This document shows positions 28,148 to 38,838 of a stretch of DNA of 64,000 bases, one piece after another (positions within the stretch are counted from its first letter, which is position 1; each line of letters opens with the position of its first letter). The notes under the pieces were generated by a model. It ran no database searches, had not been told where the DNA came from, and saw only the letters and a program-made list of their open reading frames with translations. The DNA comes from Hahella ganghwensis DSM 17046 (GTDB lineage: Bacteria; Pseudomonadota; Gammaproteobacteria; Pseudomonadales; Oleiphilaceae): assembly GCF_000376785.1 (NCBI RefSeq), contig NZ_AQXX01000123.1, positions 1-64,000 on the forward strand, read 5' to 3'. The position numbers and the translations under genes were made by a program.

Positions 28148-28765
28148 CTAGAAACCACATTTCTGATGGAGTGCCAATATATTGGCCAAAGCACCTTTTA
28201 CCGTCCCGGAAAAGGCCATAACACCATCCTGATGACCACGCATGACAAACACTCCCCGGGACTTCAGGTCCTTCTGTTCCCACAAGGCAGTAACAGACTT
28301 CACCAACTGCTGACTACCATAAGGCGCATCTTCAGGCGTATAAAGCAGGTCCAGGTCTTCAAACCTGTGCCAGATCTCAGGTGAATGCACATGAATCACC
28401 GCTCCGATATCCCCACTCAATTGATATAAAAGAGCATGTGTGGTTGATTCAGAAGAGGGTTTGATTTCTCCCTGAGACCAGATCCGGTTAGTCGCAAGAT
28501 CCGCCTTCACAACCAGCGCATAGTCACGCTTGAGAAGGCCGGGGAGCTCTCCGGTCTGACTTCCGGAAACAATAAATTGATCGTCATGATAGCGCTGACT
28601 GAGGTTTCCAAATCCCAGACCACCGTAGCGGGCAGAATCCTGCCCTATCAATCCCCGTTCCTTCAGCTGAGAACGGGCAGCCTCAAGGTCTGCAATATCA
28701 ATATTATCGGGTAACGCCTGCCACTGGTGATCGAGAACAAATTTAATGACACCTTCAGTTTCCAT
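28148..28765 (-). CDS. class II aldolase/adducin family protein
   Basis: A 205-residue protein of the class II aldolase fold, which uses a divalent metal bound by histidines. Visible are GNLSQR near residue 53, SGSQTGEL near 68, the catalytic-type glutamate in SSESTTHALLY near 105, the metal pair in VIHVHSP near 120 and a third histidine in MRGHQDG near 176. The substrate cannot be told: it could be a sugar phosphate aldolase, an epimerase or an MtnB-like dehydratase. No sugar-utilisation genes lie nearby. The unusually conserved RYGGLGFGNLS stretch suggests a specific orthologous group. It lies 62 bases downstream of dcd. Confidence 0.85.
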   Translation of the reverse strand: METEGVIKFVLDHQWQALPDNIDIADLEAARSQLKERGLIGQDSARYGGLGFGNLSQRYHDDQFIVSGSQTGELPGLLKRDYALVVKADLATNRIWSQGEIKPSSESTTHALLYQLSGDIGAVIHVHSPEIWHRFEDLDLLYTPEDAPYGSQQLVKSVTALWEQKDLKSRGVFVMRGHQDGVMAFSGTVKGALANILALHQKCGF

Positions 28766-28827
28766 CGGATCACTCCATGACCAACAATGTCAGGCTGAAC
28801 AATCTTAGATAATCGAAGCTTCTGAGA

Positions 28828-29397
28828 TCAGGCCTTCGGCAATGTGACGCCAGTCTGCCCAAGATATTTGCCACCACGATCCTTGTAACTGACTTCACAA
28901 GTTTCGTCAGACTCAAAGAACAGCATCTGGGCAACCCCTTCATTGGCATAAATCTTAGCCGGCAGATTGGTGGTATTGGAAAATTCGAGAGTGACATGCC
29001 CTTCCCACTCAGGCTCCAGAGGGGTGACATTGACGATGATACCGCATCGGGCATAAGTGGATTTACCCAGACAAATGGTCAGCACATTACGCGGAATTCT
29101 AAAGTATTCCACGGTACGGGCCAGAGCAAATGAGTTGGGAGGAATTATGCAGACATCGCCGACAAAATCGACAAAGCTCTTGGAATCAAAAGCTTTGGGA
29201 TCAACAGTGGCGGAATGTACGTTGGTAAAGATCTTGAATTCATTGCTGCAGCGGACATCATAGCCATAGCTGGAATTGCCGTATGAAATCAGTTTACCTT
29301 TCTCTTCAGATGCCCTTACCTGCCCATCCTGGAACGGCTCTATCATGCCGTGCTCCAGAGACATTTTCCGAATCCACTTGTCTGCTTTTATCGTCAT
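28828..29397 (-). CDS. dcd: dCTP deaminase
   Basis: Deaminates dCTP to dUTP for thymidylate synthesis. The 189 residues from ATG 29397 ([22 protein letters not shown]) match remembered Pseudomonas Dcd proteins closely from the first residue on. I therefore discarded the longer start at 29421. The active-site block [32 protein letters not shown] (split here only for reference) holds the key serine, arginine and glutamate. apbC and metG lie upstream, the same grouping as in P. aeruginosa. Confidence 0.97.
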   Translation of the reverse strand: MTIKADKWIRKMSLEHGMIEPFQDGQVRASEEKGKLISYGNSSYGYDVRCSNEFKIFTNVHSATVDPKAFDSKSFVDFVGDVCIIPPNSFALARTVEYFRIPRNVLTICLGKSTYARCGIIVNVTPLEPEWEGHVTLEFSNTTNLPAKIYANEGVAQMLFFESDETCEVSYKDRGGKYLGQTGVTLPKA

Positions 29398-29591
29398 GTC
29401 GCTACTCGTATTTTGATGCAACTAACCCAGGGGCCGTCACATTAATATAATGTCAATCACAGGACAGATGAAAACCTGCCACAATATGCGCGCATGATAC
29501 TGGAACAGCGGAAATTGACCAAGTGCAGGTTTCCACAATCATTCCCCCCCAATTGCATCAAGCATAATCAGGGGGATGAATCCCCTCAGTA

Positions 29592-30689
29592 CTAGTCTGC
29601 TTTCACAATGATTTCCGGAAACATCTGCGCCTGATTCTTGGCTCGTAAGGACAGGCCCGCTCCCAACTTGCGGGCAATATCCCGATAGATTAAACCGACC
29701 TCTGAGTCCGGTTCAGCAGCAACGGTGGGCTGACCAGAGTCTGTCTGTTCGCGAATCGTCATGTGCAGAGGTAACTGTCCCAGCAGGTCAGTATCGTATT
29801 CCTCTGAAACTCTCTCTCCGCCGCCGGCGCCAAACAGGGGTTCGTGATGACCACAGTTACTACAGATATGAATACTCATATTCTCAATAACCCCCAGCAC
29901 CGGAATCTCCACTTTGCGGAACATTTCAATACCTTTTTTGCAGTCAAGCAAAGCGATGTCCTGCGGCGTGGTGACAATGACCGCCCCGGTCACAGGAACT
30001 TTCTGCGCAAGCGTTAATTGAATATCACCAGTTCCAGGAGGCATATCGACAATCAAGTAATCCAGATCATCCCACTGACTTTGGGTGAGCAATTGCTGCA
30101 AGGCACCACTGACCATGGGGCCACGCCAGACCATCGGCGTTTTGTCCGTTACCAGAAACGCCATGGACATCACCTGAATACCATGCGCCCTAACAGGAAT
30201 AAAATACTGGTTATCTTTCACTTCCGGCCGGGTGCCTTCGGCGACGCCCAACATCATCCCCTGACTCGGGCCATAGATATCAGCATCAAGAATTCCGACT
30301 TTTGCACCTTCTTTCTGTAAAGCCAGAGCCAGATTCACCGCTGTCGTTGACTTCCCTACACCACCTTTTCCGGAGGCCACTGCGATAATATTTTTTACAT
30401 TCGCCACTGCAGGCAGATTTTTCTGGGCCTGATGAGGGGCGATGGCCCAGCTCACTTCAACCTCAGCCGATTCAACGCCGTCACAGTTTTCAATCGCTGT
30501 CGATACAATCTGCCTGAGCCCCCCGGCAATTCCCGCGGCGGGATAGCCCAATTCCAGTGACAGGGAAACCTTATTGTTTTCGATTTCCAGTGACTTGACC
30601 GCCCCCGTCGAAAATAAATCCGCTTTCAAATAAGGATCCTGATAGCCCCGAATGGCATTTTCCACTTCGGCTTTGTTGATCGCAGTCAT
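29592..30689 (-). CDS. apbC: iron-sulfur cluster carrier protein ApbC (Mrp)
   Basis: P-loop ATPase of the Mrp/Nbp35 family that carries and transfers [4Fe-4S] clusters. It has 365 residues from ATG 30689, which has GGAG 7 bases before it. The upstream in-frame extension to 30824 is not supported. The N-terminal 90 residues form the DUF59/MIP18-like domain. The deviant Walker A is ASGKGGVGKSTTAVN near residue 107, followed by LDADIYGPSQ. The cluster-binding CxxC is ICSNCGHHE near 280. It is divergent from metG, with the promoters in the 382-base gap. Confidence 0.95.
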   Translation of the reverse strand: MTAINKAEVENAIRGYQDPYLKADLFSTGAVKSLEIENNKVSLSLELGYPAAGIAGGLRQIVSTAIENCDGVESAEVEVSWAIAPHQAQKNLPAVANVKNIIAVASGKGGVGKSTTAVNLALALQKEGAKVGILDADIYGPSQGMMLGVAEGTRPEVKDNQYFIPVRAHGIQVMSMAFLVTDKTPMVWRGPMVSGALQQLLTQSQWDDLDYLIVDMPPGTGDIQLTLAQKVPVTGAVIVTTPQDIALLDCKKGIEMFRKVEIPVLGVIENMSIHICSNCGHHEPLFGAGGGERVSEEYDTDLLGQLPLHMTIREQTDSGQPTVAAEPDSEVGLIYRDIARKLGAGLSLRAKNQAQMFPEIIVKAD

Positions 30690-31071
30690 TGGTATCTCCA
30701 CATTGGCCTCTTCATGACACATGTAGTCGCAACATGGACACATGATTAAGGCGGGATGATCATTCTCAGTTTTGGCGAATACTATACTAAATCGGTATGG
30801 TATTTCCAGATCAGGCTTGCCCATATCCGACCGACTGTCACCGATAGCAAATCTATTCCACCGAATCCGAAGACGGATGAAAATTCACCTTCATAGCGCT
30901 ATCATACCGCCCCATTCGATTTAGATTGCCAATTGGCAGAATCGCCTGGTAAATAATTGGCCAGGTAACAAATAGCCCGGCAATCAGTTAATTTGGTAAA
31001 TAGATGGCTCTAAGGGTGGAGAGCCAGCACACCATCGTTTCTCGATTCCACTCTATTAACGGAAAGGTAAT
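30690..31071. other. 382-base divergent region between apbC and metG
   Basis: Contains the 12-base palindrome at 30927-30938 and the ribosome site of metG (GGAAAGG, just before ATG 31072). No gene is seen. Confidence 0.5.
30927..30938. promoter_or_regulatory. 12-bp perfect palindrome in the apbC/metG divergent region
   Basis: TGCCAATTGGCA is perfectly symmetric and is followed by a related AATTGGCC at 30955. It could be an operator shared by the two divergent genes; no regulator is assigned. Confidence 0.3.
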
Positions 31072-33096
31072 ATGTCCGCTCAGCAAAGAAAGATTCTTGT
31101 CACCAGCGCGCTTCCCTACGCTAATGGCCCGATACACCTGGGCCACCTGTTGGAGTACATCCAGACCGATATCTGGGTGCGTTTCCAGAAAGCCAGGGGG
31201 CATAAATGCACGTATGTCTGTGCCGACGACGCGCACGGCACCGCGATCATGCTGAAAGCTGAGCAGATGAGTATGACGTCTGAGCAACTGATCGAACAGG
31301 TCAATGAAGACCATCGCAAGGATTTTGCAGATTTTCTGATCGAGTTCGACAACTATTATTCAACGCATTCCGAAGAAAACCGGGAGTTATCCGAACTGAT
31401 TTACAAGGCACTCAGGGATAAGGGCCATATTGCTACACGTGAAATCACGCAAGCCTATGATCCTGAGAAGGAACTATTCCTGGCCGACCGCTTTATCAAA
31501 GGCACTTGCCCAAACTGTAAAGCCGAAGATCAATACGGCGATAACTGCGAAGTCTGCAGCGCCACGTACACACCGGCCGAACTGATCAATCCCCGTTCGG
31601 CGATCTCAGGCGCGACCCCGATCACCAAGGAATCCGAGCACTTCTTTTTCAAACTCCCGGATTTCCAGGATTTCCTGAAAGAATGGACCCGCAGCGGAAC
31701 CTTGCAGCCCCAGGTTGCCAATAAGCTGGCCGAGTGGCTCGATGCTGAACTACAGGAATGGGACATTTCCCGGGACGCACCTTACTTTGGCTTTGAGATT
31801 CCGGATGCACCCGGCAAATACTTTTATGTCTGGCTGGATGCACCAATCGGTTACATGGCCAGCTTCAAAAATCTGTGCGCCCGTCGTGACGATCTGGATT
31901 TCGATGAATACTGGAGGCCGAACTCGGATGCAGAGCTTTACCACTTCATTGGTAAAGACATCATCAACTTCCACGCCCTTTTCTGGCCATCCATGCTGAG
32001 TGCTTCTGACTTCAGAACACCTTCAGCGGTCTGGGCGCACGGTTACGTGACCGTTGACGGCAAAAAGATGTCCAAGTCCCGCGGCACCTTCATCATGGCA
32101 CGCACCTACCTGAAACATTTGGATCCCGAGTATCTGCGTTACTACTATGCGGCCAAACTGAATGCAAATGTGGACGACCTGGATCTGAATCTGCAGGATT
32201 TTACCGCGCGAGTGAATGCCGATCTGGTTGGTAAACTCGTCAACATTGCCAGCCGCTGCGCGGGGTTTATTAACAAAGCTGGCGGCAAGCTGTCTGCCAA
32301 GCTCGCAGAACCCGAACTGCTGTCCCAATTTACTGAAAAGTCTGATGCCATTGCCGAAGCTTACGAGAAACGCGAGTTTGGCCGAGCGATTCGCGACATC
32401 ATGGCGCTAGCAGATATTGCCAACGGCTATATTGCCGAAAAAGAGCCATGGAAACTGGCCAAAGAGGAAGGTAAAGAACAGGAAGTGGTGGATGTTTGCT
32501 CAACGGGCATCAATATGTTCTACATCCTGATGACCTATCTGACGCCGGTTGTGCCAGAGATGGCCAAAAAAGCAGAAGCCTTTCTCAACATCCAACTGCA
32601 ATGGCAGTCGACTCCGGCGCCATTGAAAGATCATGCCATCAACAAATTCAAAGCCATGATGACCCGGATCGATCCCAAGGCCGTGAACGCCATGATTGAT
32701 GACTCTAAAGAAGCTCCCAAGGCAACGAAAGAGAAGGCCAAGAAAGTGGCTCCCAAACCGGAAACGCCTTCTGAAATCGAATATGATGATTTTGCCAAGG
32801 TAGACCTGAGAATTGCCAAGATCGTCAACGCGGAACATGTAGAAGGCGCTGATAAGCTCCTTAAACTGACGCTGAGCCTCGGTGAGAATGAAAAACAGGT
32901 GTTCGCCGGAATCAAATCCGCTTACGCGCCGGAAGATCTGATCGGCAGGCTGACCGTGATGGTTGCCAACCTCAAACCACGCAAGATGAAGTTCGGCATG
33001 TCAGAAGGCATGGTTCTGGCAGCTGGCCCGGGCGGCAAAGACATCTGGCTGTTGCAGCCAGATAGTGGCGCCCAACCAGGCATGAGAGTCATGTAG
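31072..33096 (+). CDS. metG: methionyl-tRNA synthetase
   Basis: Class I synthetase charging elongator and initiator tRNA-Met. The 674 residues are normal for the long dimeric form. The HIGH motif is HLGH in [12 protein letters not shown] near residue 17, and the zinc knuckle is [17 protein letters not shown] near 145-161. The KMSKS loop is KMSKSRGT near 335, and the C-terminal tRNA-binding OB-fold runs from about 570 ([17 protein letters not shown]). A lysine- and proline-rich linker near 545-565 joins it to the core. A Shine-Dalgarno GGAAAGG stands 5 bases before the ATG. Confidence 0.98.
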   Translation: MSAQQRKILVTSALPYANGPIHLGHLLEYIQTDIWVRFQKARGHKCTYVCADDAHGTAIMLKAEQMSMTSEQLIEQVNEDHRKDFADFLIEFDNYYSTHSEENRELSELIYKALRDKGHIATREITQAYDPEKELFLADRFIKGTCPNCKAEDQYGDNCEVCSATYTPAELINPRSAISGATPITKESEHFFFKLPDFQDFLKEWTRSGTLQPQVANKLAEWLDAELQEWDISRDAPYFGFEIPDAPGKYFYVWLDAPIGYMASFKNLCARRDDLDFDEYWRPNSDAELYHFIGKDIINFHALFWPSMLSASDFRTPSAVWAHGYVTVDGKKMSKSRGTFIMARTYLKHLDPEYLRYYYAAKLNANVDDLDLNLQDFTARVNADLVGKLVNIASRCAGFINKAGGKLSAKLAEPELLSQFTEKSDAIAEAYEKREFGRAIRDIMALADIANGYIAEKEPWKLAKEEGKEQEVVDVCSTGINMFYILMTYLTPVVPEMAKKAEAFLNIQLQWQSTPAPLKDHAINKFKAMMTRIDPKAVNAMIDDSKEAPKATKEKAKKVAPKPETPSEIEYDDFAKVDLRIAKIVNAEHVEGADKLLKLTLSLGENEKQVFAGIKSAYAPEDLIGRLTVMVANLKPRKMKFGMSEGMVLAAGPGGKDIWLLQPDSGAQPGMRVM

Positions 33097-33101
33097 CACG
33101 A

Positions 33102-33125
33102 CTCACGGGAAGCTTTTCCCGTGAG
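33102..33125 (+). terminator. hairpin after metG
   Basis: CTCACGGGAA (33102-33111) pairs perfectly with TTCCCGTGAG (33116-33125) around a GCTT loop, 5 bases after the metG stop. No T-run follows, so it may stabilise the 3' end or assist termination rather than be a classic terminator. Confidence 0.6.
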
Positions 33126-33321
33126 AATTCAAGATCATCGCACGTTAAGGGCCCGGTAAAATAAGGGCCCTCTAAGATCTTAGAACTGAAAATCGCCAAA
33201 CCTTAAATGCAGGGTTACCTATTGCTCTATATGCGACAGGCCGTCCTCACAATTTGACCTGTATCACCCATAACCTGTCAAAACCTTCTATTACCTATCA
33301 ACAGACCCGATACATTTAGGC

Positions 33322-33327
33322 TATAAT
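33322..33327 (+). promoter_or_regulatory. predicted -10 box of the rsx operon
   Basis: TATAAT 82 bases before rsxA. The -35 region (CAACAG at 17 bases) is weak. A GC-rich hairpin begins 3 bases later and would lie at the very start of the transcript. Confidence 0.45.
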
Positions 33328-33329
33328 AC

Positions 33330-33352
33330 GCGCCCCGTTAATACTGGGGCGC
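33330..33352 (+). promoter_or_regulatory. GC-rich hairpin at the start of the rsx leader
   Basis: GCGCCCC (33330-33336) pairs with GGGGCGC (33346-33352) around a 9-base loop and is followed by TATTTT. It resembles a small terminator placed just after the promoter, or a 5' stabilising stem. Confidence 0.4.
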
Positions 33353-33408
33353 TATTTTGGCGCAGCGCTTAATCACAAACGCGGTCCAACACGAGAGCCA
33401 TTTTACCC

Positions 33409-33990
33409 ATGACTGAGTATTTGCTCATTCTCGTCAGCACCATACTGGTAAACAACTTTGTGCTCGTCCAATTCCTTGGACTATGCCCGTTTATGGGTGT
33501 TTCCAACAAACTGGAAACGGCCATGGGAATGTCTCTGGCCACTACCTTTGTACTGACACTCTCATCTCTCTGTAGCTATCTGGCTTTCGAATACCTCCTG
33601 GCCCCTCTTGGGCTTGAGTACCTGAAAACCATCACTTTTATTCTGGTGATCGCTGTCGTTGTACAGTTCACCGAGATGGTCGTCCACAAGACCAGTCCAT
33701 TACTGTATCGCGTTCTGGGAATATTCCTCCCATTAATCACCACCAACTGCGCCGTTCTGGGTGTAGCACTCCTGAACATAAAAAAACAGAACGGTTTTAT
33801 GGAATCCATTCTCTACGGATTTGGAGCCGCAGTGGGCTTTTCACTGGTTTTGGTACTGTTTTCCGCCATGCGGGAACGTATCGCTGTAGCGGATGTCCCA
33901 ATGCCTTTCAAAGGCAGCGCAATTGGTATGATTACCGCTGGCCTGATGTCTCTGGCGTTTCTGGGCTTCACCGGCCTGGTAAATATCTGA
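33409..33990 (+). CDS. rsxA: electron transport complex subunit RsxA
   Basis: Inner-membrane subunit of the Rsx/Rnf complex, which moves electrons from NADH to low-potential acceptors coupled to ion flow. In E. coli it keeps SoxR reduced. The 193 residues form six hydrophobic helices. The signature [15 protein letters not shown] near residue 20 and [14 protein letters not shown] near 105 hold the conserved cysteines thought to bind an iron-sulfur cluster with RsxE. It opens the operon, with rsxB 10 bases downstream. Confidence 0.97.
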   Translation: MTEYLLILVSTILVNNFVLVQFLGLCPFMGVSNKLETAMGMSLATTFVLTLSSLCSYLAFEYLLAPLGLEYLKTITFILVIAVVVQFTEMVVHKTSPLLYRVLGIFLPLITTNCAVLGVALLNIKKQNGFMESILYGFGAAVGFSLVLVLFSAMRERIAVADVPMPFKGSAIGMITAGLMSLAFLGFTGLVNI

Positions 33991-34000
33991 GGTATCCGGA

Positions 34001-34609
34001 ATGAGTATAGTGATCGTTGCGGTATTGGCCCTTCTTGCCCTGGCAGTCACGTTCGGGGCGATTCTCGGGTTTGCCTCTGTCCGTTTCAAAGTTGAAGGCA
34101 ATCCGCTGGTCGACCAGATCGACGGGCTTCTGCCACAAACCCAGTGTGGCCAATGTGGTTATCCGGGTTGCCGCCCTTACGCTGAAGCTATTGCTGGTGG
34201 TGATGCCATCAACAAGTGTCCTCCAGGTGGTGAAACCACCATATCCGCTTTGGCAGATCTTCTGGATGTAGAACCCATTCCACTGGATGAAGAACACGGA
34301 GTGGCCCAGGGTAAGCGGGTCGCATTTATACGGGAAGACGAATGTATCGGATGCACCAAATGCATACAGGCTTGTCCAGTCGATGCCATTCTTGGAGCAG
34401 CCAAACAGATGCACACGGTTATCGTGGATGAATGTACCGGTTGCGACCTATGTGTCGAGCCCTGCCCCGTTGACTGTATCGATATGGTTCCGGTTGGCCA
34501 GACGATCCGCGACTGGTCGTGGCACAAACCCGGCTCAGAACCAATCGACCCGACCCGCATTATCACAACAGATCAGCGAACCGACCCCAACGACCAGGAG
34601 GCGGCGTGA
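34001..34609 (+). CDS. rsxB: electron transport complex subunit RsxB, ferredoxin-like
   Basis: Iron-sulfur subunit with an N-terminal membrane helix (residues 1-26). It is followed by a cluster motif [18 protein letters not shown] near residue 46 and two ferredoxin-type [4Fe-4S] motifs ([16 protein letters not shown] near 116 and [16 protein letters not shown] near 146). The 202 residues are normal. Its TGA overlaps the rsxC GTG start in a GTGA arrangement. Confidence 0.97.
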   Translation: MSIVIVAVLALLALAVTFGAILGFASVRFKVEGNPLVDQIDGLLPQTQCGQCGYPGCRPYAEAIAGGDAINKCPPGGETTISALADLLDVEPIPLDEEHGVAQGKRVAFIREDECIGCTKCIQACPVDAILGAAKQMHTVIVDECTGCDLCVEPCPVDCIDMVPVGQTIRDWSWHKPGSEPIDPTRIITTDQRTDPNDQEAA

Positions 34610-37041
34610 GACAGACCTGGGATTTCCATGGTGGAATTCATCCGCCGGAAAATAAAACGCAGTCCACCCAGCAGAGCATTCGTAAGGCCGGTATTCCACA
34701 ATACCTGTATCTGCCTCTGAGCCAGCATATTGGTCAGCCGGCAGCTCCTGTTGTGGCAATTGGGCAACAGGTCAAAAAAGGCGACATGATTGCCGAAGCT
34801 GTCGGGCCTGTCAGCGTGCCAGTTCACGCCCCGACTTCAGGTACCGTTATCGCCATTGAGGACCACCAGGTTCCTCATCCTTCTGGATTGACCGATTCCT
34901 GCATTGTCATAGAAACAGACGGCCTGGATGAATGGAAAGAATGTATCCCCTGCGAGAATTATGAAGAGTTGGAACCGGCTGAGATCCTCGAGCGGGTCAG
35001 GCAAGCAGGTATTGCAGGACTTGGCGGTGCCGGATTCCCAACAGCGATCAAGCTGCACCCTCCCCGCAATGATAAAGTCAATTCACTGATTCTGAATGCC
35101 GCAGAATGCGAACCCTACATCACAGCAGATGACATGTTGATGAGGGAAAGAGCCCATGAGGTGATTGGCGGGTTGGAGATTATGGCATTTATCCTCCAGC
35201 CAGAGGAGTGCCTGATCGGCATCGAGGACAATAAACCGGAGGCCGTGGCCGCCTTGCGGGAAGCGGCGAAAGATACTCAGATTGAAATCGTGGTGATCCC
35301 CACCAAATACCCTTCCGGGGGCGAAAAACAACTGATCAAGATTCTCACTGGCCTTGAGGTACCGAACGGACACATCCCCGCAGATATCGGTGTCATGTGC
35401 CAGAATGTCGGTACTTCAGCCGCCGTGTACCGTGCCATTCGCCATGGAGAACCTTTGGTTTCCAGAATTACGACGGTGACCGGAGAGGCGGTCGAACAAC
35501 CAGCCAACTTCGAAACGCTGCTTGGAACCCCCTTATCTTTTCTGCTGAACCAGGCCGGCTTCAACGCTGCCAAGGCCTCTCGCGTACTGATGGGGGGGCC
35601 AATGATGGGCTTTGCTCTGACCTCCACCGATATTCCGGTCGTGAAAACCACCAACTGCTTGCTGGCGGCAACTCAGAAAGAATTTCCTGAACCACCTCCG
35701 GAGCAACCTTGCATCCGATGCGGAATGTGTGCTGAAGCCTGCCCCGCTGAACTATTGCCCCAACAATTGTTCTGGTTTGCCAAGGCCCAGGAATTCGAAA
35801 AGGCTGAAATGCACAACCTTTTCGATTGCATCGAGTGCGGCGCCTGTTCGTATGTTTGTCCCAGCAGCATTCCCTTGGTTCAGTATTACCGGTACTCCAA
35901 GAGCCAGATACGTATTGCCAGACTCGATCAGGAGAAATCTGACAAGGCTCGTGAGCGATTTGAGTTCAGGCAAACACGATTACAACGGGAACAGGAAGAA
36001 AAAGAAGCCAAACGCAAAGCCAGAGCCGAAGCTGCCGCTAAAGCGCAAGCAGCCCGAGCAGCAGAAGCACAAGCCGCAGAAGATCCGAAAAAAGCCGCCG
36101 TTGCTGAGGCCGTAAAACGGGCGCAGGCAAAACGTCAACAGCAGGCAGCCCCCGAGGTCGATCTCGCTGAGCTGGAATCCAACGTCCAGAAAGCAAAAGA
36201 CAAGCTGACCAAGGTTGAAGCCTCCCTGCAGCAGGCTGAGGCCGAACAATCAGATATGGCAGAAAAACTGCGTAACGCTGTGGCCAAGAACCGTGATCGA
36301 CTGGCATTTGCCGAGCAGGCATTGGCGGACGCCAGAAAGCAAAGTTCAGATACTTCTACTACAGCAAGTAGCGCCTCTCTGCCAGCCCAGGACAGCGAAC
36401 AGCTGCAACGCAGCATAAAACGCCAGGAAGACAAAATCGCCACGCTGCAGAACGCAATTAACGACACCCGAAATTCTGATCCAGATCGGGCAAATCAGTT
36501 GCAACCTACTCTCGATAAGAGTCTGGCCAGGCTGGCAGAGCTGAAAGCCGCACTTGGCGCTACTGCTCCCGACACACCTGAGGAACAAGCAGGCCCGGAC
36601 CTAGAACAATTGCAAAGCCAGGTAGACAAAGCCAAAGACAAACTGGCCATGATGCAAGGCATGCTGGAAGAAGCCCAGGCAGAAGACCCTGTTGATGATG
36701 CAAAGGTCAGCAAGCTGACCCGCGCAGTCGAAAAGAATCATGAACGGCTGGCGGCAGCGGAAAAGAGTCTGAAAAATGCAAAACAGCAAGCCCAACAAAT
36801 ACCAGGACAGGCAAAGTCCTCTCCAGAAGAGTTGGAAGCCCTGCGCAATAATATCGACAAAGCCCGAGACAAACTCGTCATGATGCAGGGTATGCTGGAA
36901 GAAGCGCAGGCTGAATCTCCCACAGACGAATCCAAAATCGCCAAACTGACCCGAGCCGTCGAGAAAAACCAAGAAAGACTCAAAGCCGCTGAAACCGCCT
37001 ACCAGAATGCTGGAGGAGAAAGCGTGGACATCGTTAATTAG
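34606..37041 (+). CDS. rsxC: electron transport complex subunit RsxC with a long repeat tail
   Basis: NADH-oxidising subunit of the Rsx complex, expected to bind FMN and NADH. It has 811 residues. The start is GTG 34606, with AGGAGG 5 bases before it and an overlap with the rsxB stop. The enzymatic part covers about residues 1-440, with the glycine-rich [13 protein letters not shown] near 140 and two [4Fe-4S] motifs [12 protein letters not shown] at 369 and [12 protein letters not shown] at 408. The remaining 360 residues are an alanine, lysine and glutamate-rich coiled-coil tail. It contains about four related units, each near 50 residues of the form [20 protein letters not shown] followed by [17 protein letters not shown]. 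The last two units are nearly identical and 231 bases apart. Such tails vary in length between species; this one is longer than in E. coli (740 in total). Confidence 0.97.
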   Translation: MRQTWDFHGGIHPPENKTQSTQQSIRKAGIPQYLYLPLSQHIGQPAAPVVAIGQQVKKGDMIAEAVGPVSVPVHAPTSGTVIAIEDHQVPHPSGLTDSCIVIETDGLDEWKECIPCENYEELEPAEILERVRQAGIAGLGGAGFPTAIKLHPPRNDKVNSLILNAAECEPYITADDMLMRERAHEVIGGLEIMAFILQPEECLIGIEDNKPEAVAALREAAKDTQIEIVVIPTKYPSGGEKQLIKILTGLEVPNGHIPADIGVMCQNVGTSAAVYRAIRHGEPLVSRITTVTGEAVEQPANFETLLGTPLSFLLNQAGFNAAKASRVLMGGPMMGFALTSTDIPVVKTTNCLLAATQKEFPEPPPEQPCIRCGMCAEACPAELLPQQLFWFAKAQEFEKAEMHNLFDCIECGACSYVCPSSIPLVQYYRYSKSQIRIARLDQEKSDKARERFEFRQTRLQREQEEKEAKRKARAEAAAKAQAARAAEAQAAEDPKKAAVAEAVKRAQAKRQQQAAPEVDLAELESNVQKAKDKLTKVEASLQQAEAEQSDMAEKLRNAVAKNRDRLAFAEQALADARKQSSDTSTTASSASLPAQDSEQLQRSIKRQEDKIATLQNAINDTRNSDPDRANQLQPTLDKSLARLAELKAALGATAPDTPEEQAGPDLEQLQSQVDKAKDKLAMMQGMLEEAQAEDPVDDAKVSKLTRAVEKNHERLAAAEKSLKNAKQQAQQIPGQAKSSPEELEALRNNIDKARDKLVMMQGMLEEAQAESPTDESKIAKLTRAVEKNQERLKAAETAYQNAGGESVDIVN
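36178..37020 (+). repeat. internal coiled-coil repeats in the rsxC tail
   Basis: Units begin near 36178, 36415, 36610 and 36850. The last two share long nearly identical stretches (for example GACAAACTGGCCATGATGCA against GACAAACTCGTCATGATGCA) at a 231-bp period, so they arose by recent duplication and could recombine. Confidence 0.8.
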
Positions 37042-37082
37042 TCTTCAATTCAATAACGTATACTATTTCGAGCAACGAATTC

Positions 37083-38126
37083 ATGGCACTGTTACAGATC
37101 ACCTCACCCCACCTCCGGGGCACAAACCGCACCGCTTCAGTCATGCAGTGGGTGTTGTTGGCGACGCTGCCCGGATTTGTGGCACTGATCTGGTTCTTCG
37201 GGTGGGGAGTTCTGATAAATGTCGCCTGGGCCGTCCTACTGGCTATCGGTGCTGAAGCTACCGTCCTTCGCCTGAGAAAACGCCCCGTAATGTTTTACCT
37301 GAGTGATTACAGCGCCCTGGTTACTGCGGTATTGCTGGGCCTGGCGCTTCCGCCTTTTACGCCCTGGTGGGTAACTGCTGTTGGCGTACTATTCGCCATT
37401 GTCATTTCCAAACAACTTTACGGCGGATTGGGCAGCAATCCTTTCAATCCCGCCATGGTCGGCTATGCATTGCTGCTGGTGTCTTTCCCTGTTGAAATGA
37501 CAACACACTGGGCCACGCCCTCCACACTGGCAGTGCAACCAGACTTCCTCCAGACACTGACCTACATTTTCACCGGAGGCGGCGTCAACATCGACGGTGT
37601 CACTATGGCCACGCCATTGGACACCTACAAACATCAAGTCGATATTCTGACCCGAGAAGAACTCACCCAACTCCCGGTTTTCGGGCAACACGTCGCTTTG
37701 GGTTGGGAATGGGTAAATCTTGGCTTTCTAGCCGGAGGCCTGGCGCTGCTCTGGCGCAAAATCATTACCTGGCATATCCCTGTCAGCATGCTGTTGTCGT
37801 TGACAGCCTGTTCGCTGATCATTGGATGGGATCCGGACCAATACACGCCCGTTTCCATTCATCTTCTATCAGGGGCAACCATGCTAGGGGCATTTTTTAT
37901 TGCCACAGATCCTGTCACGGCTGCTACCAGTCGGTTGGGCAAACTTTACTACGGTGCAGGAATCGGCATTCTCGTGTACATCATTCGTACCTGGGGAGGA
38001 TACCCGGATGCTGTGGCCTTCGCTGTACTGTTGATGAATTTTGCCGCGCCGTTTCTAGACCATTACACCAAGCCTAGAACCTATGGGCACCGTAAAGCCC
38101 ATCGCGGCATCAAGAAAGCAGACTGA
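37083..38126 (+). CDS. rsxD: electron transport complex subunit RsxD
   Basis: Polytopic inner-membrane subunit of 347 residues with about ten helices and a covalently bound FMN. The flavinylation site is expected at T177 in GVTMATPLD, by analogy with the threonine of the S/T-x-A-T motif in Vibrio RnfD. Other conserved parts are [20 protein letters not shown] near 75 and [21 protein letters not shown] near 117. It starts 41 bases after rsxC. Confidence 0.97.
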   Translation: MALLQITSPHLRGTNRTASVMQWVLLATLPGFVALIWFFGWGVLINVAWAVLLAIGAEATVLRLRKRPVMFYLSDYSALVTAVLLGLALPPFTPWWVTAVGVLFAIVISKQLYGGLGSNPFNPAMVGYALLLVSFPVEMTTHWATPSTLAVQPDFLQTLTYIFTGGGVNIDGVTMATPLDTYKHQVDILTREELTQLPVFGQHVALGWEWVNLGFLAGGLALLWRKIITWHIPVSMLLSLTACSLIIGWDPDQYTPVSIHLLSGATMLGAFFIATDPVTAATSRLGKLYYGAGIGILVYIIRTWGGYPDAVAFAVLLMNFAAPFLDHYTKPRTYGHRKAHRGIKKAD

Positions 38127-38151
38127 TAAACAGAAGAGGCCAACAAAGTAT

Positions 38152-38778
38152 ATGACAAGTTTGGGCGCTGCCATATTCAGGGGAAGTATCGGGCTTGGCC
38201 TGTTTGCCATTATCACAGCCGGTCTGATTGCACTAACCCAAGTTTCGACCGCCGAACGTATCGCCAAGGCTCAGAAGCAGGCACGAACCAAAGCTTTACT
38301 GGAAATCGTGCCTGAAAATGAACACGACAACGATCTGCTGGAGTCAGCGATTTTGCTACCTCCAAGCCCTCTACTGGGCACTCGGGAAGAAACAGAAGCC
38401 TTTATTGCCACAAATAAAGGCCAGACCGTTGCCATAATTCTTCCGGTCATCGCCGCTGACGGCTATACCGGGGAAATCAGTGCCATCGTGGGTATCCGTC
38501 CGGACGGCACCATTCAGGGAGTTCGGGTAACGGCACATAAAGAAACTCCCGGGCTGGGTGATAAAATCGAAATCAGGAAATCCGATTGGATTGAAGGATT
38601 TACCAATAAAGCACTTGGTACACCGGCGGAGGATAAGTGGAAAGTAAAAAAAGATGGCGGACATTTTGATCAACTGACCGGTGCCACCATTACACCGAGA
38701 GCTATCGTGGGAAGCGTCAAAAATGCGCTGATCTACTTTAAGCAGAATCGGACCAAACTTCTGGGTCCCAGGACCTAA
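38152..38778 (+). CDS. rsxG: electron transport complex subunit RsxG
   Basis: Membrane-anchored FMN-binding subunit of 208 residues, with one N-terminal helix and a periplasmic FMN domain. T179 in LTGATITPRAIV is the expected flavinylation site. ETPGLGDKIE near 141 is also a family signature. I chose ATG 38152; an upstream in-frame ATG at 38083 would overlap the end of rsxD by 44 bases and adds non-conserved residues. The purine-rich GAGG lies rather far (about 12 bases) from the ATG. Confidence 0.95.
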   Translation: MTSLGAAIFRGSIGLGLFAIITAGLIALTQVSTAERIAKAQKQARTKALLEIVPENEHDNDLLESAILLPPSPLLGTREETEAFIATNKGQTVAIILPVIAADGYTGEISAIVGIRPDGTIQGVRVTAHKETPGLGDKIEIRKSDWIEGFTNKALGTPAEDKWKVKKDGGHFDQLTGATITPRAIVGSVKNALIYFKQNRTKLLGPRT

Positions 38779-38838
38779 TTGCTGACTCATTATGACCAGC
38801 ATTTTAAGATAACAGGCGGATCAAACGGGAAAACAGTC

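Larger units (their letters stand above)
33097..33408. other. 312-base gap between metG and rsxA
   Basis: Holds a 10-bp hairpin at 33102-33125, an AT-rich stretch, a TATAAT at 33322-33327 and a GC-rich hairpin at 33330-33352 before rsxA. No gene is seen. Confidence 0.6.

Noticed and set aside
30690-30824. N-terminal extension of ApbC with a CPCCDYMC cluster that looks metal-binding
   Set aside because: ATG 30689 has a good ribosome site and the family starts there; the extension is upstream spacer.
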